From positions 3,038,001 through 3,102,000 of the forward strand of contig CM051511.1 of assembly GCA_028015205.1 (NCBI GenBank): a DNA stretch of 64,000 nt, read 5' to 3'. A program made the position numbers and the translations under genes. Shown one piece after another: positions 35,525 to 46,669 of the stretch; position 1 is the first letter of the stretch, and each line of letters starts with the position of its first letter. The stretch comes from Mytilisepta virgata. Lineage: Eukaryota; Mollusca; Bivalvia; Mytilida; Mytilidae. The notes beneath the pieces are model-generated. The model worked only from the letters and a program-made list of their open reading frames with translations, was not told the origin of the DNA and did no database searches.

Positions 35525-38500
35525 GTAAATAATTAATACAATGGATTCATCAAATTTTGTTGGATACCAGTTTTGGAAGTTTGTCTATATCCAAGGAAAC
35601 CACAAATTTAAGTATTTTACAGAAAGTTTATTTCATATATACATGTATAAGGCATTAAAACATTAGTATCCTAAAAATTTGTTGCTGCCATGACAACTGG
35701 TATCAATTAAAATACATGAATCCATAGCATTGGAGAATATATAATATGTATTGGGTTGCACATGATAGATTATGAGTGTATATAGATGAAATCTTATTCT
35801 ATTTAGGTTTAATTTTGTTGATGTGGATGTAAATTATTCAGAGAAAATGTATTATTAAATTTGATTGAAATTGTTCGTACATCATTTAGGAAAAAATAGT
35901 ACATTTTTTGTACATGTACCTTTGTAAATCATTTTTTTGCATGAAAAATATATAAGAAATTGGTCCAAAACATTTTGTTGTTGAGAATAGTGGATGGGCT
36001 ATCAAAGGAACACATATAATAGCACCAAGAATTGTACAAGACAGTCATGTCAATAACAGTTTTGTTCTTGGTCACAAAGTTATGTGGTACAAGTTTGATT
36101 GCCAAAGTCAAAATAAACAAAAAACAAAAACATTTTTTATTTGCAAAAATGTACAAATTTTAAGTATGAAATCAGACAAATATCATTTTTTTTAATTATT
36201 TTTCTTTGCAGTCAGGATTTTACAACTCCCCTACAATACCACTTGAGAAGGGTTTGGTGGGGGTTTATAAGTAATATTACATTTGACTACAATTTTTTTA
36301 TGTTAAGAAAAAAAACTATATAAATTAACAAATGCAAATTCAAAAAGATGGGGAAAAAATTATTCTCTCTTTTCACACCTTTCACACATCATACATTTCT
36401 GTATACTACGTATCCCACCTGGCAATAGAGAAAACTGAAACAATATTATAAACATTAGGTACATACACTAAATATTTAAATACTATCGAAATATATGAGT
36501 AAAGGGGGTCCATATACTTTCAAAATCTGCTACTTTTGAATTTTTTATAGCTATATATTCTTCAATATTTCTATAGTAAACCAGCTTAGCCTTAAATTCT
36601 TCTATTTGTGGTAACTTATCTTTCAACTTACATTTATAAAGGTAATATCTGGCAGTTAAAACCAGTAAATTTAAAAATACAGACAAATATCATGATACAT
36701 AATGAATTCCCTTATCTTGCAGACAATTTTAAAAATACTGTAGGCCTGAGACCATAATTATTTTATAATTTCTTGAATTCAAGTTAAAGTAAAGGGCATC
36801 ACTAAAACAACCTGATACGACTGCAACATGTGAACAGGTGAACAGTTAAAGTAAGTGTGGACACACTATCATGCTTTAACTAGCAAAGTATTGGATATAA
36901 CAGTAGACATTACACAGTATATATTAAACCTACCACAAAAACAAGATGAGAAACAAAAAAAATTTATATTACACATCAAGCTAATTTGATTTTTTTGGCC
37001 CCTCTAACCCCCTGTTATCTTGAAAACGATAAAAGAGAGGGAAAATCTTTTCATTGAAATTGCACTCATCCACATGAATTAAGAAGAAATATCCCCATAA
37101 GAACTGGATGAAAAATGAAAAATCTTTTTACCTATTTAGCCACATTGTTTTTTTTACCTTTAACCCCATCTTTTACAAAAGCTGACAAAGATAGAACCAA
37201 TTTGTTGACAAATTACTCATCAAGATAAAATTTAAAGAAAAAATCTCATATGAAATCTGTAAAAAAAAAGAATTTAATGTTTCCTGAAAAATTGCTAATT
37301 TTGACCCCTTTTACTCATTTTATCTCTGAAACAATAAAAGATAGAGACAAGTACTAATGAAAGCCCTCATCAAGATGAATTAAAAGAAAATATCCCTATA
37401 AGAATACAATGAAAAAAAATCCATATCAAGCCACTGCAGTTCTGGTCTCGAAAGCTGCCATCTAGATGAATTTTTAAAAATCCCCATTGTATTTGGGTGA
37501 AAGGTAAAATTTTAGATGTACTGCAAAATTTTTAATTTGGTCCCTTTTTTCTCTGCATTGACAAAAGTTGCACAAAATTCCAGGGTGGGGGTTAAATTGT
37601 ATTTTTTATGACGAACCATTTTAAAAAAAAGAATCATAAGTATTATGACACATTAACATAAATAAAAAAGTACTCACAAAATAAAATTTTGTTAGTTTGT
37701 TAGAATTGAAATTGATAATATGAAAATGAAGATGACAAGTATCATTTAATATTATCATAATTTATGTAAAAATGGACACTCTTTATTTGTCTATTTGCAG
37801 GCAACATTCTAATCTAACACATGCCGAAGAATGTAACATTTTTTTTAATGTTATCCTCTTCTGCTTTGTCTAAAAATTGGTGATTTTCTCCATGTACTAC
37901 ATTATAAAACACATCAATTAAAAAAAACAATTAAAATATCTCATTAAAATATCTTTATCCATTTTACAGTGGATGTTATTTGTATGTTCAATCTTGGAAT
38001 AACTAGTTTAGGTAGAGCACATGAACCAAAAAATATCAACATGCAGTTCTGAACTTTAAAAAAAAACCATTTAGTATAATAAATATTACACCTCTAAAAA
38101 TAGTTTTGCCTCAGTTGACAATGTTCCCCGATCACCTCTATCACCTTGTCATTCATGTATTATTTATGTAATGTTTTTTTTAATAAAGGTCCAGTGAATG
38201 TTTTATAAAAACAGCTTTTATACACAAAAATGTAAGATGTATTAAATGTAATCATGACTTAGCTAAAAAATTAAATTAGTTCAGAAGAGAATAATATCAA
38301 TATACAATAATACATGTATTTTTATAACATCCAAATGATTTGAAAAAATCTTAAAAATCTTTTCCTTCAAATTGTCATAAAAAAAAACATTTCAAGATCT
38401 GAAAAATATCTGATCAACAATTTTATCCAGATACTTTATGAAAGGTCCAATTTTCCTCTCTATAAAGATGCATAACTCTGCAATGTTGAATAAAAACATT

Positions 38501-38792
38501 GTCACTAGAAACATGATAGCCAAATTTAACATTTGCATTATCACATAGAGAAAATATTATGGTACTGTCATTTTAATATATAGATATAACTCACTTGACT
38601 ATTTTTATCAGTAGATACAACAAAAAACTCTAGAACATTTCTCAATTATTGCTCGGAAATCACTCATAGTTCCATCTCTGTAAGGACAAAAGTGGGAATT
38701 ACAAAATCGAACTTTACTCCCCTTCTGTTACTATATACAACAAATCTGAATTTTGAAAGATTTTAGAATTCTCAATGTATTGTGGAAAGGGA
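35525..38792. other. intron DNA; possible 3' UTR of the antisense gene at its right end
   Basis: AT-rich. Apart from the LINE remnant at 36300-36720 no exon was found. Repeated 'CTCATCAAGATGAATTAA.A' style sequence at 37040-37500 forms a vague ~200-base repeat. The part next to 38793 is probably the antisense gene's 3' UTR. Confidence 0.45.
36300..36720 (-). mobile_element. non-LTR retrotransposon 3' end, decayed
   Basis: A minus-strand reading of 67 codons (36686-36483) contains LVLTARYYLYKCKLKDKLP, KLVYYRNIEEYIAIKN and FESIW.PF. This resembles the extreme C-terminus of L1-like reverse transcriptase proteins (Y.YKCK…E.YIA..N…F…W). The upstream part of the protein is not present. Assigned by pattern only. 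Confidence 0.55.
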
Positions 38793-38969
38793 TTAGTATA
38801 AGTTAGTGTGACATGTTTCCCAATCCGCTATAATATCGTTTTCAAGTTTTTCTTCAGGATTGTCACATGCTAGGAAATCGTTGATGTAAGATGCTATAAT
38901 TTCATTTGGTAACTCACTACCTGAGTCGGTATTGGTGTCATCCTCTATGGTAGTAATAGAGTCCTCCAG
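38793..38969 (-). CDS. nested antisense gene exon 4 (terminal)
   Basis: Acceptor TTTTATTTCAG, 58 codons and TAA. It begins LEDSITTIEDDTNTD and ends ADWETCHTNLY. Strongly acidic. The phase-0 join to exon 3 leaves no frame conflict. No clear polyadenylation site was chosen. Several AATAAA hexamers lie on the minus strand below 38793. Confidence 0.75.
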   Translation of the reverse strand: MEDSITTIEDDTNTDSGSELPNEIIASYINDFLACDNPEEKLENDIIADWETCHTNLY

Positions 38970-39704
38970 CTGAAATAAAATATGATGTCAAAAACATATT
39001 TTATTTCTTCATATTCATTAATTAATTACATGAATTGAAAAGTAACAAAAATTTGTATTTGAACAAAAACATTTAGCAGCAAGATCTTTTTGCACATTTT
39101 AGTTTAAATAATGTGAAATTGAGGAATTTAAGGTAAAAAAAGATGTATGAAAGATGTTAAAAAACATTGATAATTCAGCATTAATTTACAGTTATATTAT
39201 GTAAATATATAATGTGAAATACATTTTTAACACTCTTTACTAGACGCTGTTGTCAGAGATCTCATTAACAATTATTAACAATTATGTGCACTCTCCGATG
39301 ACCTTGCCTTAGAGACACTTCAACAATTTAGTACCTCATTGTAGGAAGAGTTCCATGACATTTCTAAAATAAAACTTGAGACTACTATAAGCATCTTATT
39401 TGGTACTTACCTACTTGTGCACTACACGGTATGAAACAACATTTCATTTGTACATACAAACACTGTGAAATTCTTTAAATCAGCCACTAATGGGACTATA
39501 GAAAACGGCTGTTATGAAAGGGTGGGCAACTTATTGAAAAGTCAGACAAGACTTATTTCCCTTTAAAAAGTATTTCTTGTATTTTTGGGATTTAATCAGG
39601 ACTTGTATACTTTTCAGTGAATATTTTAAAATCTGTATATAAAATTTATTGTGAATATATATATGGTTATATCTATACCAATACCATACTTTTATTGACC
39701 AATA
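38970..39704. other. intron of the antisense gene, left of the inserted element
   Basis: No feature seen other than AT-rich intron sequence. Confidence 0.45.
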
Positions 39705-42112
39705 AAATGCTCCGCTGGGCGCAGCTAGATACGACCGCAGATGTCGAACCCTGAATAGTTGGGGCAATTATGAACACAACATTCAAGCTTGATACAATAC
39801 TGAATTTGGATTGTGAATAAATATTTGACACAGCATAGGTTTCTGACACAGAATGAATGTTGTCTAAGAACTTAAAAATTTTTAATTTACCTATTCAAAC
39901 CATATCAGTATTTTTTGTTTTTATATATAAATCAGAAATAACCAATTTAAAATTGGGCACACATATCAATTTCTTGCTATTGCGCAATACTGTGCAATTG
40001 AAAATTTCTTCAAATATTTGACACATAATAGGTTTCTGACACAGAATAACTGAAACCAAAGAACTTAGAATTGGTCATATGATTTCAATTTATATTCAAT
40101 TTTTTGCTTCTTGTGCAATACAATATGCTGTGGAGAATTGCCCCCCCCCCCAAAAAAAAAAAAAAAAATTTACCCCTTTTTTAGCTTTTGTGCAATACAC
40201 TATGAAGTTGCACATTGACTCCCCCTCCCAAAAAAAAAAACAACAAAAAACAATAAAATTTATTGTAACCCCCCCTTTTTTGCTAAAAAAAATTTGAAAT
40301 TTCCTTTTTAATTTATGAATTATGAAATGAGAAAAAAATTGCCCCCTCCCCAATTTCTCATTCCCCCCCCCCCTAAATTTTGTTTTCACCCCCCCCCCCC
40401 CCCCCCCATTTCTCTTGATACTTTGCAACCATAACAGCCCATTTAAATACACCATAACGTATTAAAATAGAAAATGACATCATAGTCATGGATGGCAAAT
40501 TTTAAATATGCATAATTTAAAAGCAGTTTAGATGAGATAAACAAAAAAGCTTCATCAGCACATATTCAAAATTTGAGATAAAAAAAAGAGTTATCCCTCT
40601 TTGTACATATTTTTATAATCATGTTGTCATATTTGCTCTAAGTCATATTTAATTGTTAGCAGTAGTATGTATGTTAGTATCATATAATTTTAAAATTTCT
40701 GATTTGTAAGTTTATTCAATATATATGTTTGGATTGAAGTCATTGTTGGGTGTTACTGAAGTTATCCTTTAATTGTAATGTAAATAATGTAAATTGGTTT
40801 AAATTATACTGATTCTTGCTATTGCACAATACTGTGTAATTGAAAATTTCTTGAAATATTTGACACATAATAGGTTTCTAAAACAGAATAACTGAAATAA
40901 AGAACTTAGAATTGGTCATATGATTTGAATTTATATTCAATTTTTGAATTCTTGTGCGATACAATATGCTGTGGAGAATTGCCCCCACCCCCCAAAAAAA
41001 TAATTTACCCCTTTTTTAGCTTTAATTTTGGACCCCGATTTGGACCAACTTGAAAACTGGGCCCATAATAAAAAAACTAAGTACATGTTTAGATTCAGCA
41101 TATCAAAGAACCCCAAGAATTCAATTTTTGTTAAAATCAAACTAAGTTTAATTTTGGACCCTTTGGACCTTAATGTAGACCAATTTGAAAACGGGACCAA
41201 AAATTAAGAATCTAAATGCACGGTTAGATTCGGCATATCAAAGAACCCCAATAGTTCAATTTTCGATGAAATCAAACAAAGTTTAATTTTGGACCCCGAT
41301 TTGGACCAACTTGAAAACTGGGCCCATAATAAAAAAAACTAAGTACATGTTTAGATTCAGCATATCAAAGAACCCCAAGAATTCAATTTTTGTTAAAATC
41401 AAACTAAGTTTAATTTTGGACCCTTTGGACCTTAATGTAGACCAATTTGAAAACGGGACCAAAAATTAAGAATCTAAATGCACGGTTAGATTCGGCATAT
41501 CAAAGAACCCCAATAGTTCAATTTTCGATGAAATCAAACAAAGTTTAATTTTGGACCCTTTTGGCCCCTAATTCCTAAACTGTTGGGACCAAAACTCCAA
41601 AAATCAATCCCAACCTTCCTTTTGTGGTCATAAACCTTGTGTTTAAATTTCATAGATTTCTATTTACTTATACTAAAGTTATTGTGCAAAAACCAAGACA
41701 AATGCTTATTTGGGCCTTTTTTAGCCCCTAATTCCTAAACTGTTGGGACCAAAACTCCCAAAAACAATCCCAACCTTCCTTTTGTGGTCATAAACCTTGT
41801 GTTAAAATTTCATAGATTTCTATTTACTTATACTAGAGTTATTGTGCGAAAACCAAGAAAAATGCTTATTGGGCCCTTTTTTGGCCCCTGATTCTTAAAC
41901 TGTTGGGACCAAAACTCCCAAAATCAATCCCAACCTTCCTTTTGTGGTCATAAACCTTGTGTTTAAATTTCATAGATTTCTATTAACTTATACTAAAGTT
42001 ATAGTGCGAAAACCAAATGTCTACAGACTCCGACGGACGACGGACGACGGACGACGACGACGCCAACGTCATACCAATATACGACCGCAAAAATTTTGCG
42101 GTCGTATAAAAA
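39705..42112. mobile_element. hairpin-ended repeat family 2, copy 2
   Basis: Same ends as the copy at 29167-31603: ATAAAATGCTCCGCTGGGC on the left and the TATACGACCGCAAAA…TTTTGCGGTCGTATA palindrome on the right. It has two rather than three ~260-base units and three ~150-base units. It interrupts the intron between exons 4 and 3 of the antisense gene and ends about 60 bases from the exon 3 donor. Confidence 0.87.
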
Positions 42113-42173
42113 TTGTTACACAAATACATACACATTACGTATGTGTAAAGAATATATTTTTAAGAATACCTAC

Positions 42174-42311
42174 ATCACTTTCTGTTAAATCTTGATTCAT
42201 TTGATCTACCATGGATACAATAAAATCATCACTGAGATTCAGGTCAGAATCAGTCTGCTGTGATGTATCTATATGGACATCTATTGGTCCAGGATTTGTT
42301 GTGTTCTCTGG
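42174..42311 (-). CDS. nested antisense gene exon 3
   Basis: A 138-base phase 0 exon between CCAATTTCAG and GTGAT|GTAGGT, 46 codons. It is acidic and contains LSDDFIVSMVDQMNQDL, which resembles LPNEIIASYINDFLACD in exon 4. A 2.4-kb mobile element ends about 65 bases downstream of its donor. Confidence 0.75.
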
Positions 42312-42641
42312 CTGAAATTGGAAAGATTTCATGTAATATGCTATAGTAATTTTATTGAATTCACCTTTGATCTTTCAGTCTGAAAAAGTTTTCGCAGTAA
42401 AGTTGCTTGAAATGGAAAAATATCACTGATTATGGATTAAGACATGGTCAAATTCAGTCAGAAAAATAGCTGAAATGATGATATCTTATAGTTCATCTCA
42501 TTAAGGAGGCCTGTAGTTAGATTTTTATAAGTACTGACAATTAATAAAGGGATCCATCTTTGACAGGCAGAAAAGTGCTGCCATCAAAACTATGCCTTAT
42601 TTTTATAATTACTGGTACAAAATATTTCTGAGGTAACTTAC

Positions 42642-42713
42642 CAAGTGAACTGTTGTATCAGACAGTTTGAGTTTTTTACCATTACCTCCAGTGTCGCAGC
42701 AAAGTTTCCTCCT
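42642..42713 (-). CDS. nested antisense gene exon 2
   Basis: A 72-base, phase 0 exon between TCTTTTCAG and CACTTG|GTAAGT. It encodes 24 residues starting RRKLCCDTGG. Joined to exon 1 it forms the basic run SNKRRK, a possible nuclear localisation signal created at the splice junction. Confidence 0.78.
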
Positions 42714-43096
42714 CTGAAAAGAAAGGCCTTGTGTCAAGTAAACAGTAGTACAGTTATGATTTACATGTATTTATTCTTGAAATAACCTCATATTTACAGT
42801 AGTAAATTAACTTGTTGGTCTAACTATTTATCTTCCTAAGTGCATTTAAATTATTTGATTGATTAATTTTTCTACGAGTGGAACGCCTTTTGTTAATTTC
42901 AGGTGCTGTCCATATCACATGTATAGATTTTGTGCTAAAAGTTTTCCCACCATACCTTTTACTGTACAAGAAAATCAAAATGAATAAGAGTGGTAAATGA
43001 ATATTAAGTGTTTCATAGTAATAATCTTTGGAAAGCTATCTTTGTGAAGATTAGGACAGATATCTGGAGAACATTTTTAGACAATCTGATGCTTAC

Positions 43097-46000
43097 CTTG
43101 TTTGATTCTTTTCTTGACTTTACCACCACATCATTTTCATTTTCGAAAGCAGAATGGCTGCCAGATGCTGCAGCACAATATCCTACACCACATTCTGTAG
43201 TCGAATTGTTGCTCGTTGTACTTGGTTTACTTAGATTTGGTTCATATTCCTTTCCTCCACATGGAAGAATCTTTGTTAGAGATTGATTTTCAATGTCTGA
43301 ATCTGGACATTGTGCCACATATGATGTAGACTGTACATTTTCATCTGGTAACTTGGTATCTGACTTGGACTTGGATGGTAACTTAATATCTGAGTCATGA
43401 GACATGGATGATATCTTTGTATCTGACTTAGACATTGATGGTAACTTGGTATCTGACTTAGACACAGATGGTAACTTGGTATTTGACTTGGACGTGGATG
43501 ATATCTTGGTATCTGACTTTGACAATGATGGTAACTTGGAGTCTGACTTGTACACCAATGATGATGAAGCATGGGTGATAAAATCATTGTCATTACATGG
43601 AGAACTTTGTTGGTGATCTGAAGGATGTTTTGACTTTACTTGTTGAATCTCATTTTTGAGAGATTTCATTTTGCCTTTTCGAGAGACATCTGGAGAACTT
43701 ATTGGACTTGAGATTGAGCAATCTGAGTCATTAAAACCTGAATCCTGACTTGGAGAAGTATCTAACCCAGAATTCAGATCCCATGCTTTGGAATCAAGTG
43801 TTAGTCCAATGTTTTTCAGTTCCCCTAAGGTAGAATGTTTTTCTAAGATTCCTTCAAGCTGAAGATATTTTAGGGAATGTTCTATTATTACAGTACTTGA
43901 CCATACTGTATAAATTCTGTGTAAATCATCTTTACTTCCAAGTTTCCATGCTGCAGTCAATACTTTATATCTTGGTGAAATAGCAATATCATTGTCATCA
44001 CAGTATTTCAGTAAGTTGTTTACCAAATTTTTATCTTGTCCTTTTTCTGTCCTTTTCCCGGCATTATGAGGACTATAAAATGGGTTTCCTGATTCCCAGC
44101 ATGTTGGAGATACTTTCCAGATTCCATCACTTTTTTCAACAGGGTTCAATCCTTTAGCTATTCTACAAAATGTCAGTGCTAAGTCCCGAATGATGTCAGC
44201 ATGGGATAAATTTGGTGTGCGGTTGTGATGCCTTTTTGTCACTTTATGATCAATTAAGATTTTGACATCTGACAAACATTTCTTTAATTCTGTTGTCTCT
44301 GCATATTTATTTAGAATTTGAATTGCATTGTCTATTTCTGTTAGTTCTTTTCTTTCAATGTATATCTCAAACAGCTTTGTTTTATTTCCATCTTTCCAAG
44401 CAGTTATCTCCCTTTGAAAATGTTCTGGTATTCTGGTTCCCATTTTTCCACAGTAATCAAGCAGACAATTCAGTAGCCTCTTTTCAGATTGATCATCATC
44501 ATTGCCGACTTCTGATTTGTTACTTGGGTCAAAAAATGGCTGGTCTTGTGGCCAATGGATGGGCTTGTCTTTCCACAGAGATTTAGGTTTAGAGTTGACA
44601 GCTATCCCTTTCACAAGTTTCACCAGTGTGGAGCACATTTCATTTATCCACTTCCTGTTCTTCTCGGAAGAACAAAGTGGCTTTAGTTTCTTCAATGTGG
44701 GTCCCGGATTTATTTCCACATCTCCGGAGCACCACAGAAGATAAAGAATGGCATCATCATATTCATACTTCAGTGACAGATACTTCTTCAGTTCAGCCGA
44801 TTTGTGATGTCCACCAGTTGTTATGGTTGTCAGTAAGAGCATTAACATAACCAGGAGACCAGTCATCTTTGATAATTTCTGAATTTCCTCCTCTTTGTCA
44901 AACAATGGTATAAAAGTAAAATGTTGGTTGTACTTTTCAATGTTTATACTTAATTCTTTATTTCTCCTGCCAGCTGTTCTCAATATACAAAAGCATCTGT
45001 ACAGAATTCTATTGTCATCATTTATAATATCATCCTCAAAATTTAATAGCTGTCCAACACACTTTGTCAGGTTGTTTAGAAAACTATTTCCACATGTTTC
45101 CATATGAAGATCTAGAAGTAATGTAAAAACTTTTTCCTGGTTTTTGGAATATATTATATTTATGAAAGATGACACTACTTCAGCAATGATATCTTGTGTT
45201 TCAGGCTGCATCTCTAAGTTAGATAAAACTTTAATGATTTCATTTAACCTGCATTGCAAATTCCCTGTATGTGCTGTTTTGTTATCTAGAAAATATCCAA
45301 CTATTCTGCTTACACCATTGACAATTCTTGCCCGATTATACAACTTGCCATTGCATTTCTGTATTCTACCTGTATTCATTTTAGTAATACTGCCTTCACC
45401 AATAACTGAATCCCTTGGTCTGTCTATTTCATAATTTTCAATTTCCCACACCATGAATTTACAACATTCTCTTAACTCTTTGATGTTATCAAAAATCCTA
45501 AACGTTAAGAACAAACTAGTATTCAGGTCATGAACATGGTATTCTCTGTTTCTCATATAAGATTCACACTTTTTTCCTCCATAACAATAACAATCATATT
45601 CAGACCCACCTACCTGCAGTAAAGATAAGCATAACTCCTGTATAGCTGCAAGTGCTAGCTGTATGTATTTTGTATCAGTTAATACAGCACAGTATTGTAT
45701 TAAAACTAAGGTATATTGTTTTCTCATTGTACAAGTCACATTTCTTCCTAATTGATCAGCCATAGACAAAATGAAATAGATGTGCTGTTTGATGAATGAT
45801 TCATATTTCATATAATTATTTTGATTTCTCAGTTGCTGACAATAAAGTAGGCATATTTGAAGTTTGAAGAATTTTGCTTTCTTACTGAAACCATTGAGAT
45901 TGAGTATATATGTTAGAAGGTTTTCTTCTATAAAGGACAGATCCAAATGTAATGGTAATGCTGGTATATCATGTATTAAAGTCTTAAAATAGTAATTAAT

Positions 46001-46606
46001 GCTTAGTAAGATTTTGATTATGATATCTGTCCTATGCTGTGTTATTGACTGAGAGAGAAGGTACAACATAACCCAAGTCTGAACTACACACATATCTGAA
46101 TCTGGCAATATTTCTATTGACAAAAAGTCTTCTTTATTATCATTAATAAGTTGTTTCAGCATGTTATAATGTTTATGCTTCAACAGAACATTACAGTAAC
46201 ATAATTTCAGTTTTAATTCTGTATCTGGATCTGATCTCCAAACTTGATGTAATGTTCTAAAACTGTCAGATGGTGATACTTCATTGAAATAAAGTGATAA
46301 ATAGAGGTAACTCGAAGCATGGTATCTCATTTGGTATAATAATTGATCCCAGTAATGTCCTCTATTAAATATAGATGTAACTGAAGTGTGTTGTATTATC
46401 ATCAAAGTAAGTAGTCTTTCGTCTGAATTGTCAATAGTTCTACTTAATCTTACAACAAATCTTGACCTTATATCAGGTTCCAAGGACACAATGTACTGTT
46501 CTAGTTCCTTACATGTCTTTATTTTGTCATGATATGTAGCATCCTTTATAACCTTTTCATAATGCTTTACTCTATCCTCCATAGAATAAACCCACGTTCG
46601 AAACAT
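43097..46606 (-). CDS. nested antisense gene exon 1: large 2A-containing exon
   Basis: This 1170-codon open exon ends at a strong donor (AACAAG|GTAAGC); the frame runs into intron beyond it. Codons 1-580 are rich in Leu, Tyr and Cys and look like a helical repeat scaffold, without recognisable motifs. Codons 581-595 (MTGLLVMLMLLLTTI) could act as a signal or membrane anchor. GDVEINPGP follows 32 residues later. Two copies of a module with W…PF..P.N…LL.YC…AWK.G.K..L..IY come next. A Ser-rich region and seven KSDTKLPS(M/V)S-like units close the exon. Length, absence of stops and codon-level repeats argue for a real, constrained gene rather than a retrotransposon fragment. No reverse transcriptase, nuclease or NTPase motif is visible. 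Confidence 0.85.
43337..43549 (-). repeat. in-frame decapeptide repeat in the antisense gene
   Basis: Seven units of about 30 bases encode KSDTKLPSMS-like decapeptides (codons 1020-1090), with one 11-residue unit (HDSDIKLPSKS). The tract is Ser/Lys/Asp-rich and predicted disordered. The opposite strand is also open here because the period is a multiple of three. That opposite reading is not a gene. Confidence 0.85.
43846..44197 (-). other. unassigned ~116-residue module, copy 2
   Basis: Codons 804-919 of the antisense gene. Landmarks are IAKGLNPVEK, WKVSPTCWESGNPFYSPHN, LVNNLLKYC, LTAAWKLGSKDDLHRIY and IEHSLKYLQL. The same order and spacing as copy 1, at perhaps 30% identity by eye, suggest an old internal duplication and a folded helical domain. 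Confidence 0.7.
44302..44652 (-). other. unassigned ~116-residue module, copy 1
   Basis: Codons 652-767 of the antisense gene. Landmarks are LVKGIAVNSK, W at position 34 of the module, QPFFDPSN, LLNCLLDYC, ITAWKDGNKTKLFEIY and IDNAIQILNK. It aligns with 43846-44197 over its whole length without large gaps. The family is not recognised. It lies directly after the 2A motif, so it would start the released C-terminal protein. Confidence 0.7.
44699..44725 (-). other. 2A-like ribosome-skipping motif
   Basis: The minus strand encodes GDVEINPGP at codons 628-636 of the antisense gene, a perfect match to the D-V/I-E-x-N-P-G-P consensus. The bases before it encode YLLWCS, the Leu-rich lead typical of 2A sequences. 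By established knowledge the ribosome fails to form the final Gly-Pro bond and continues, releasing the upstream chain. Activity here is inferred from the motif. Confidence 0.82.
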
Positions 46607-46669
46607 ATTGCTTTTTTTACAAGGTCCACTATTAATTGTTACCTTGGCTGCTTTAATATCACAGTCTGT
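46607..46669 (-). other. possible 5' extension of the antisense coding exon
   Basis: Upstream of the ATG at 46606 the frame stays open for 21 codons to a possible acceptor (AGATCTTCAG). That border would be phase 0, like the other introns of the gene. The ATG may therefore be internal, with further 5' exons above 46669. The first in-frame stop upstream lies just beyond this point. Confidence 0.4.

Larger units (their letters stand above)
38793..46606 (-). other. antisense nested gene of unknown function with a mid-frame 2A motif, four exons
   Basis: On the minus strand, exons 46606-43097, 42713-42642, 42311-42174 and 38969-38793 join with GT-AG borders, all phase 0, into 1298 codons and a TAA. 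The gene lies wholly inside intron 35525-56083 of the agrin-like gene. Order of parts: a predicted helical N-terminal half (codons 1-580), a hydrophobic stretch (581-595), a 2A motif ending at codon 635/636, two related modules of about 116 residues (652-767 and 804-919), a Ser-rich stretch, a decapeptide repeat (1020-1090), a basic KRRK cluster across the exon 1/2 junction, and an acidic tail. If the 2A motif works, one mRNA yields two proteins of about 635 and 663 residues. I recognise no family. The 3.5-kb exon may have upstream partners (see 46607-46669). Confidence 0.75.

Noticed and set aside
44699..44725. The 2A motif as a sign of an integrated virus or retrotransposon
   Set aside because: No polymerase, capsid, protease or reverse transcriptase motif is found in the 1298 codons, and the gene has four spliced exons, so a host gene is the simpler reading.
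43404..45434. Several plus-strand ORFs of 70-105 codons opposite the antisense gene
   Set aside because: Shadows of the 1170-codon minus-strand exon, with no splice support or family pattern.
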